Shown piece by piece: positions 60,068 through 64,000 of a stretch of DNA of 64,000 nt (the stretch's first letter is position 1; each line of letters begins with the position of its first letter). The notes under the pieces are model-generated. The model worked only from the letters and a program-made list of their open reading frames with translations, was not told the DNA's origin and made no database searches. The position numbers and the translations under genes were made by a program. The stretch covers positions 54,767-118,766 of the forward strand of contig NZ_VMNW02000020.1 in NCBI RefSeq assembly GCF_007713735.2. Direction: 5' to 3'. Source of the stretch: Amycolatopsis acidicola (lineage in GTDB: Bacteria; Actinomycetota; Actinomycetes; Mycobacteriales; Pseudonocardiaceae).

Positions 60068-60906
60068 CCCTGTCCGAGAAGACCTACCGCGTCGGCGGGC
60101 GCGACCTCTTCGTCGCCGAAGCCGGCGATGGACCGGCGGTGCTCCTACTGCACGGCGGCGGCCCCGGTGCTTCCGGGATGTCCAACTACGTCCGCAACAT
60201 CGAACCCCTCTCCGCCCACTACCGCGTCATCGTGCCCGATCTGCCGGGCTACGGCCGCTCCTCGAAAAGCCTCGACCACAGCGACCCCTTCGGGGACCTG
60301 GCCACCGCAGTCCGCGGGTTACTCGACGAACTCGGTCTGCGGTCCGCGCATCTGGTCGGCAACTCCTACGGCGGCTCCGCCGCCCTTCGCCTCGCGCTCG
60401 AAACTCCGGACCGGGTCGGACGGCTGGTGCTCATGGGACCCGGCGGTGTCGGCACGACGCGCTCGCTGCCCACGCCCGGGCTGCAGAAGCTGCTGAACTA
60501 CTACCGGGGCGACGGGCCGAGCAAGGCCAAGCTGGAGGAATTCATCCGCACCTACCTGGTGTTCGACGGCGGCACCGTTCCGGAGGAAGCGATCGAGCAG
60601 CGCTATCAGGCCAGCATCGATCCCGAGGTCGTCGCCGATCCACCGCTGCGGCGCCCGTCGTCGCTGAAAACCTTGTGGCGCATGGACTTCACCCGCGACC
60701 CGCGACTTTCCCAGCTCCGGACACCCACCCTGGCGATCTGGGGCGCACGGGACAAGGTCAACCGCCCCGCCGGCGGCCACACCCTCGCCCGCACCATGCC
60801 CAACTGCGACCTCCTGCTCGTCGCCAACACCGGTCACTGGGTTCAGTGGGAACGGGCGGAGGGGTTCAACGCCACTTTGCGCACCTTCCTGGGAACGACC
60901 GCATGA
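60064..60906 (+). CDS. Alpha/beta hydrolase, meta-cleavage product hydrolase-like (MhpC/BphD type)
   Basis: 280 residues. The oxyanion motif is L-L-H-G-G-G-P-G-A-S-G. The nucleophile is S101 in G-N-S-Y-G-G, the acid lies in W-G-A-R-D-K, and the catalytic His in N-T-G-H-W-V-Q. H-G-G-G-P-G-A marks the C-C hydrolase group that splits the 2-hydroxy-6-oxo-dienoate ring-opening product. The ATG at 60064 overlaps the monooxygenase stop, and the dioxygenase start overlaps its own stop (ATGA). It acts after the extradiol dioxygenase in the pathway. Confidence 0.9.
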   Translation: MTLSEKTYRVGGRDLFVAEAGDGPAVLLLHGGGPGASGMSNYVRNIEPLSAHYRVIVPDLPGYGRSSKSLDHSDPFGDLATAVRGLLDELGLRSAHLVGNSYGGSAALRLALETPDRVGRLVLMGPGGVGTTRSLPTPGLQKLLNYYRGDGPSKAKLEEFIRTYLVFDGGTVPEEAIEQRYQASIDPEVVADPPLRRPSSLKTLWRMDFTRDPRLSQLRTPTLAIWGARDKVNRPAGGHTLARTMPNCDLLLVANTGHWVQWERAEGFNATLRTFLGTTA

Positions 60907-61898
60907 ACGTGTTCGGCGCCGTCCACCTCGGCTATCTGGTCATCGAAACGCACAAATTCACCGACTGGCTCCGGTTCGGCCGCGACGCCATCGGCCTGCA
61001 CGTCGACGAACTCGACGCCGCCACCCTGCGATTCCGGCTCGATGACCACGACTGCCGTTTCCTCCTGCGATGGGGGCCCGCCGAGGACGTCACCACGCTG
61101 GGCTGGCACATCGATGATCACGACACCTTCGACCACATCCTCAAACGAGTGGCCGACCGCGGCGTGCCCATCGAAGAAGCCGGCGCCGAGGAAGCCGCCC
61201 TGCGCGGAGTGGAACGCCTCTGGCGCTTCCCCGGCCCCAAAGGCCTCGTCCAGGAGATCTTCACCGCGCCCGTACGGTCGGGCCGCCCCTTGGCCTTGCG
61301 CACCGCCGGGTTCGTCACGGGTGAGTCCGGCATGGGCCACGTCGCCCTCACCACCACGAGACCAGAGCAGCTTCGCGGTTACTACGACACAGTGTTCGAC
61401 GCGCGCTTGTCGGACTATATCGACGAAACCATCAGCGGCGTCAAGCTCAAGATCCGCTTCCTTCGCGTCAACCAGCGCCACCACTCGATCGCGCTCGCCG
61501 CGACGCGAGGTCTGCGCCTGGACCCGGTCCGCACCCGCGTGCAGCACCTCAACATCCAGGTCGCCGAACTCGACGACATGACCCGCTCCTACCAACGGGT
61601 CAAGGAACTCGGCTTCGACATGGCGCTCTCGGTCGGCCAGCACACCAATGACAAGGAACTGTCCTACTACGCCTTGACTCCGTCCGGCTTCGAATGGGAG
61701 GTCGGCTGGAACCCGGTCACCGTCGACGAGTCCACCTGGGAGCCCACCACACACAAGGGCATCAGCATCTGGGGCCACACCCCCGTCGGGCAAACCATCA
61801 TCGACAAGCTGGCGCAGTTCAACCAAGCTTCCCGCTCGCTCCGCGAGCGCGAGGACACCGTGCCGGCACTCAGCGGCGACGGTATCCCGGACGACTGA
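60903..61898 (+). CDS. Type I extradiol dioxygenase (BphC-like, two VOC repeats)
   Basis: 331 residues. The C-terminal VOC repeat keeps the iron triad: H146 in M-G-H-V-A-L, H194 in R-H-H-S-I-A-L, and E266 in F-E-W-E-V. The N-terminal repeat lacks it, as usual in type I enzymes. The tail after residue 300 is charged and probably disordered. It should cleave a dihydroxylated ring next to the hydroxyls. The ATG at 60903 overlaps the hydrolase stop. The TetR gene follows after the operator at 61901-61927, so the operon may extend into it. Confidence 0.9.
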   Translation: MNVFGAVHLGYLVIETHKFTDWLRFGRDAIGLHVDELDAATLRFRLDDHDCRFLLRWGPAEDVTTLGWHIDDHDTFDHILKRVADRGVPIEEAGAEEAALRGVERLWRFPGPKGLVQEIFTAPVRSGRPLALRTAGFVTGESGMGHVALTTTRPEQLRGYYDTVFDARLSDYIDETISGVKLKIRFLRVNQRHHSIALAATRGLRLDPVRTRVQHLNIQVAELDDMTRSYQRVKELGFDMALSVGQHTNDKELSYYALTPSGFEWEVGWNPVTVDESTWEPTTHKGISIWGHTPVGQTIIDKLAQFNQASRSLREREDTVPALSGDGIPDD

Positions 61899-61900
61899 AA

Positions 61901-61927
61901 CCACTGCCGTAGCGGTCGCTACAGTGG
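61901..61927. promoter_or_regulatory. TetR operator candidate before the TetR gene
   Basis: GTAGCG-GT-CGCTAC (61909-61922) is a perfect 14-bp palindrome, embedded in CCACT-N17-AGTGG. It shares the GTAGCG/CGCTAC half-sites with the sites at 58430 and 41625. It lies 16 bp before the TetR start and fits autoregulation. Confidence 0.6.
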
Positions 61928-61942
61928 AGGCGGAGGTGTCCG

Positions 61943-62578
61943 ATGACCGACCCGCGCGCGAACCGCCGCCGACGTGCCAACGGTGAAGAGTCCCGCCGCA
62001 AGATCCTTGATGCCGCGGTGGAAGTCGCCGGCGAACGAGGCTACGACGGCACCAGCATCGCTCTCGTCAGCAGCAAATGCGGATTACCAGCCAGCTCCAT
62101 CTACTGGCATTTCAAGGACAAGGACGAACTCATCGCCGCGGTCATCGAACGCAGCTTCCGCACGTGGCTGAACGCGGTGTCACTATCCGACCCCGAAAGC
62201 CACCCCGCTCGCGAGCAGGTCGTGGAACTCGCGGTCTCGGTCGCAAAGGCGCTTCTCGAGGCACCCGACTTCCTCCGGCTTGGCCTCATGCTCGCGCTCG
62301 AACGGCGTCCGGACGAACCCAGCGCCCGCACTGTGTTCCTGCAAGTCCGCGACACCACGCATCGCTACGTCGCCGACATCATCCACAAAATGGACGAGAA
62401 CCTCGACGACGAGGCGATCCACCTCCTCACCACCTACGCCATCGCTGCAGCCGACGGCCTCTTCATCGCCAAGGAAATCGGTGGCGACAGCGTCGACCTG
62501 ATCCGGCTTTTCGACCTCCACGCCCACGCTGTCCTGGCCGCCGCCGAGCAACTCGGTGCCCGGCTCCCCCGGCGCTGA
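61943..62578 (+). CDS. TetR-family transcriptional regulator
   Basis: 211 residues. The helix-turn-helix spans about 15-60 (I-L-D-A-A-V-E-V-A-G-E-R-G-Y, then S-S-I-Y-W-H-F-K-D-K-D-E-L), followed by an all-helical ligand domain with a TetR_C-like end. The ATG at 61943 follows GGAGG. It follows the meta-cleavage genes on the same strand, and matching palindromes lie before it and before the operon, so it probably represses that operon. It converges with a different TetR gene. Confidence 0.9.
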   Translation: MTDPRANRRRRANGEESRRKILDAAVEVAGERGYDGTSIALVSSKCGLPASSIYWHFKDKDELIAAVIERSFRTWLNAVSLSDPESHPAREQVVELAVSVAKALLEAPDFLRLGLMLALERRPDEPSARTVFLQVRDTTHRYVADIIHKMDENLDDEAIHLLTTYAIAAADGLFIAKEIGGDSVDLIRLFDLHAHAVLAAAEQLGARLPRR

Positions 62579-62582
62579 CCGA

Positions 62583-63233
62583 TCAGGCCGGTTCGACCAG
62601 GGACGACATCACGCGGGGCAGGGCGTCAGTAAGGAACCTGTTCGCCCCAGGGCTGTCGATGCCTTCCATCAGCGCTCGCTCGAGCGCGGTCTCATACAAC
62701 GACACGAGCACGATCATGGCGTCACGAGCCGGGATCGCCAGTCGCATCCCGACGCGCCCGAGCAGGGACCCGGTGATCTTCGCCAGCTCCTCGTGGAAGC
62801 GGGCGTTCACCGCGTCTGCGGCGTCGCGCAGCTCCGGCTGCCGCAGCACCTGGGCCCGGAACTCGGCGGCGAGGAGGAACCAGCTCTCATCGGAGAAGAG
62901 CGGCTCCATGAACGAAAGCGCCACCCGCGTCATCACTCCTCGCAGGTCATCGGCATCGGGGTCGAAACATCGCAGCGCCTCGCCGACCGCCGCGCGCATC
63001 CGGTCCAGCCGGATCGCCATCTGCTGGTCATAGACCGCGAGGAAGAGATCCTCCTTGGTGGAGAAGTTGGAGTAGAACGCCCCGCGGGTGAACCCGGCGC
63101 GCTCGCAGATCAGCTCGACCGGGGCATCGCGGATGCCGTGCTCGGTGAAGACCTCGAAGGCGGCGTCGATCACCCGGCGACGGGTCTCGGCCCGGCGCCG
63201 CGTCGTGCGCGTTTCCTTCGGGGTCTCACTCAT
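62583..63233 (-). CDS. TetR-family regulator of the divergent MMPL gene
   Basis: 216 residues. The N-terminal helix-turn-helix reads V-I-D-A-A-F-E-V-F-T-E-H-G-I, then F-T-R-G-A-F-Y-S-N-F-S-T-K-E-D-L-F; the G-A-F-Y-S-N-F form is common in efflux repressors. The ATG at 63233 has GAGG five bases before it. It is divergent from an MMPL transporter gene over two 17-bp palindromes. A frameshifted relative of its C-terminal half lies at 41229-41557. Its target transporter is now interrupted. Confidence 0.9.
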   Translation of the reverse strand: MSETPKETRTTRRRAETRRRVIDAAFEVFTEHGIRDAPVELICERAGFTRGAFYSNFSTKEDLFLAVYDQQMAIRLDRMRAAVGEALRCFDPDADDLRGVMTRVALSFMEPLFSDESWFLLAAEFRAQVLRQPELRDAADAVNARFHEELAKITGSLLGRVGMRLAIPARDAMIVLVSLYETALERALMEGIDSPGANRFLTDALPRVMSSLVEPA

Positions 63234-63286
63234 CGTCACCTCGACAACTCTAACGATCAGACGCGGGTCCACCCGCCAGGGTGAAC

Positions 63287-63336
63287 CGATACGTAGTGCA
63301 TCGGATACACCATAAATTACGATACATTGCGTATCA
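63287..63336. promoter_or_regulatory. Two TetR operator candidates
   Basis: CGATAC-GTAGT-GCATCG (63287-63303) and CGATAC-ATTGC-GTATCA (63320-63336) are imperfect 17-bp palindromes with the same half-site and spacing. They lie between the divergent TetR and MMPL starts, 22 bp before the latter. Confidence 0.6.
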
Positions 63337-63357
63337 ACGCTGGTGAGGAGTCTGCGA

Positions 63358-63828
63358 GTGTCGTCCTTCCTGTATCGGCTAGGCCGCGCCATGGCCAGGG
63401 GCCGGGTTGTCGTGGTCGCCGTGTGGCTGGTGGTTCTGGCCGTGGCCGGCGGCGGCGCCCTGGTGTTCAGCCAGGGAACGGACGACACCTTCGCGATCCC
63501 CGGTTCGGAATCCCAGGACGCGCTCGACTACCTCGGCCGTGTCTTCCCCCAGGTCAGCGGCACCTCAGCGCAGCTCGTCGTCGTGGTCCCCGAAGGCCAG
63601 AGCGTCGACGTCCCCGCCACGCGCGCGGCAGTCGCCGACGCGGTCGCGCGGATCGGCGGACTCGACCAGGTCGCTTCCGTGCTCAGCCCCTTCGACGCCG
63701 GCGTCCACGGTGCCGTGTCCGGTGATCAGCGGGCGGCGATCGTGACGGTGCAGCTGAAGGTCGGGCTAGGTGTACTGGCCCGGGAGGTTGCGAACGTGGG
63801 GACACGTAGTCGGATGATCTTGGCGTGA
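63358..63828 (+). pseudogene. MMPL-family transporter, truncated by an IS481 element
   Basis: The GTG at 63358 follows GAGGAG and begins a protein with R-L-G-R-A-M-A-R-G-R then one membrane helix (V-V-V-A-V-W-L-V-V-L-A-V) and the start of an extracellular domain, as in RND/MMPL lipid transporters of 700 residues or more. After I-V-T-V-Q-L-K-V (about 63765) the frame enters non-family sequence and stops at 63828. The junction lies at CTAG (63766-63769), the target core known for IS481. The gene is therefore interrupted here; its 3' part may lie beyond the window. Confidence 0.8.
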
Positions 63829-64000
63829 GGGAGGACCTCCGGGTTTGGTGTGGATCACCACAATCTGCACCACGCCACGGAGGTCCTCGTGTCACACCGT
63901 AATGCCCCGTTGAGTCCGACTGGCAGACTGCGCCTGGCCCGTTGTGTGGTGGACGACGAATGGCCGCTACGGCGAGCTGCTGAGCGGTTCCAGGTGTCGG
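63766..64000 (+). mobile_element. IS481-family insertion sequence, left end
   Basis: Sequence from about 63766 to the window edge belongs to an insertion element. It begins at a CTAG with TGTACTGG following (IS481 ends typically start TGT). It contains a 5' leader with repeated GTGGG/GTGGA segments and a transposase start at 63890. The right end and the target duplication lie outside the window, so the exact left boundary is approximate. Confidence 0.7.
63890..64000 (+). CDS. IS481-family transposase (partial, 37 codons)
   Basis: The GTG start at 63890 gives S-H-R-N-A-P-L-S-P-T-G-R-L-R-L-A-R, the highly conserved N-terminus of actinomycete IS481 transposases, followed by the start of a helix-turn-helix (W-P-L-R-R-A-A-E-R-F-Q-V-S). 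The catalytic DDE region lies beyond the right edge. GGAGG precedes the start by a few bases. Its N-terminus is intact, unlike the decayed copy at 32069-32561. Confidence 0.85.

Noticed and set aside
1..64000. Search for CRISPR arrays, tRNA and rRNA genes
   Set aside because: No regularly spaced repeats and no tRNA-like or rRNA-like stretches were recognised on reading.

Overview
The window is very GC-rich, densely coded, and full of short ATGA, TGATG and TTGA gene overlaps. It carries many ROK, TetR, IclR, GntR and AraC regulators together with binding-protein importers and secreted esterases. This points to a soil actinomycete of the Pseudonocardiaceae/Amycolatopsis type; the genus is a guess. 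No rRNA, tRNA or CRISPR array was seen.

1-31.6 kb looks like a glycoside-catabolic island. It holds two C-glycoside deglycosidase-like modules: a TIM-barrel alpha subunit with a DUF6379-type beta subunit at 1-1103, and an alpha subunit with two tandem beta subunits at 23146-24925. Two pyranose-oxidase/CarA-like GMC flavoenzymes (1144-2703 and 30062-31567) could supply the 3-keto sugar that these enzymes need. Two importers are present: a branched-chain-type one (2962-7760) and a sugar-type one (24968-28080). Gfo/Idh/MocA oxidoreductases and another TIM-barrel isomerase could process the released keto-sugar. Two ROK repressors and an AraC protein lie among them. Between the two modules is a compact IclR-linked block (15.6-20.7 kb) with a flavin monooxygenase, a PhlG/phloretin-hydrolase-like C-C hydrolase and an aromatic-acid MFS importer. 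Two near-identical 17-bp palindromes lie in its two divergent promoter regions. Together these suggest uptake, C-deglycosylation and cleavage of plant C-glucosyl acylphloroglucinols such as C-glucosyl dihydrochalcones. The substrate is an inference.

31.6-32.6 kb is decayed DNA: an MFS fragment and a frameshifted IS481-family transposase. 32.7-40.5 kb is an aromatic meta-cleavage operon (flavin monooxygenase, DoxX, type I extradiol dioxygenase, FAH-family hydrolase, acyl-CoA synthetase). It has a divergent TetR gene with a strong palindrome and a neighbouring decarboxylase-type amidohydrolase. 40.5-42.3 kb is a recombination scar of four truncated genes, two of which resemble genes at 58-63 kb.

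42.3-50.9 kb is a long minus-strand operon: an iron/phosphonate-type ABC importer, an atypical SDR protein, a ThDP enzyme, an LLM flavoprotein and a Tat lipoprotein of the yellow/SMP-30 type. It is divergent from a CapA-like protein and a LysR regulator; its substrate is unknown. 53.8-58.3 kb has an MFS exporter and two tandem secreted carboxylesterases. 58.4-62.6 kb is a second meta-cleavage operon (monooxygenase, C-C hydrolase, extradiol dioxygenase) ending in its TetR gene, with matching operators. The last kilobases have a TetR gene divergent from an MMPL transporter gene, which is cut by an IS481-family element that runs off the right edge.
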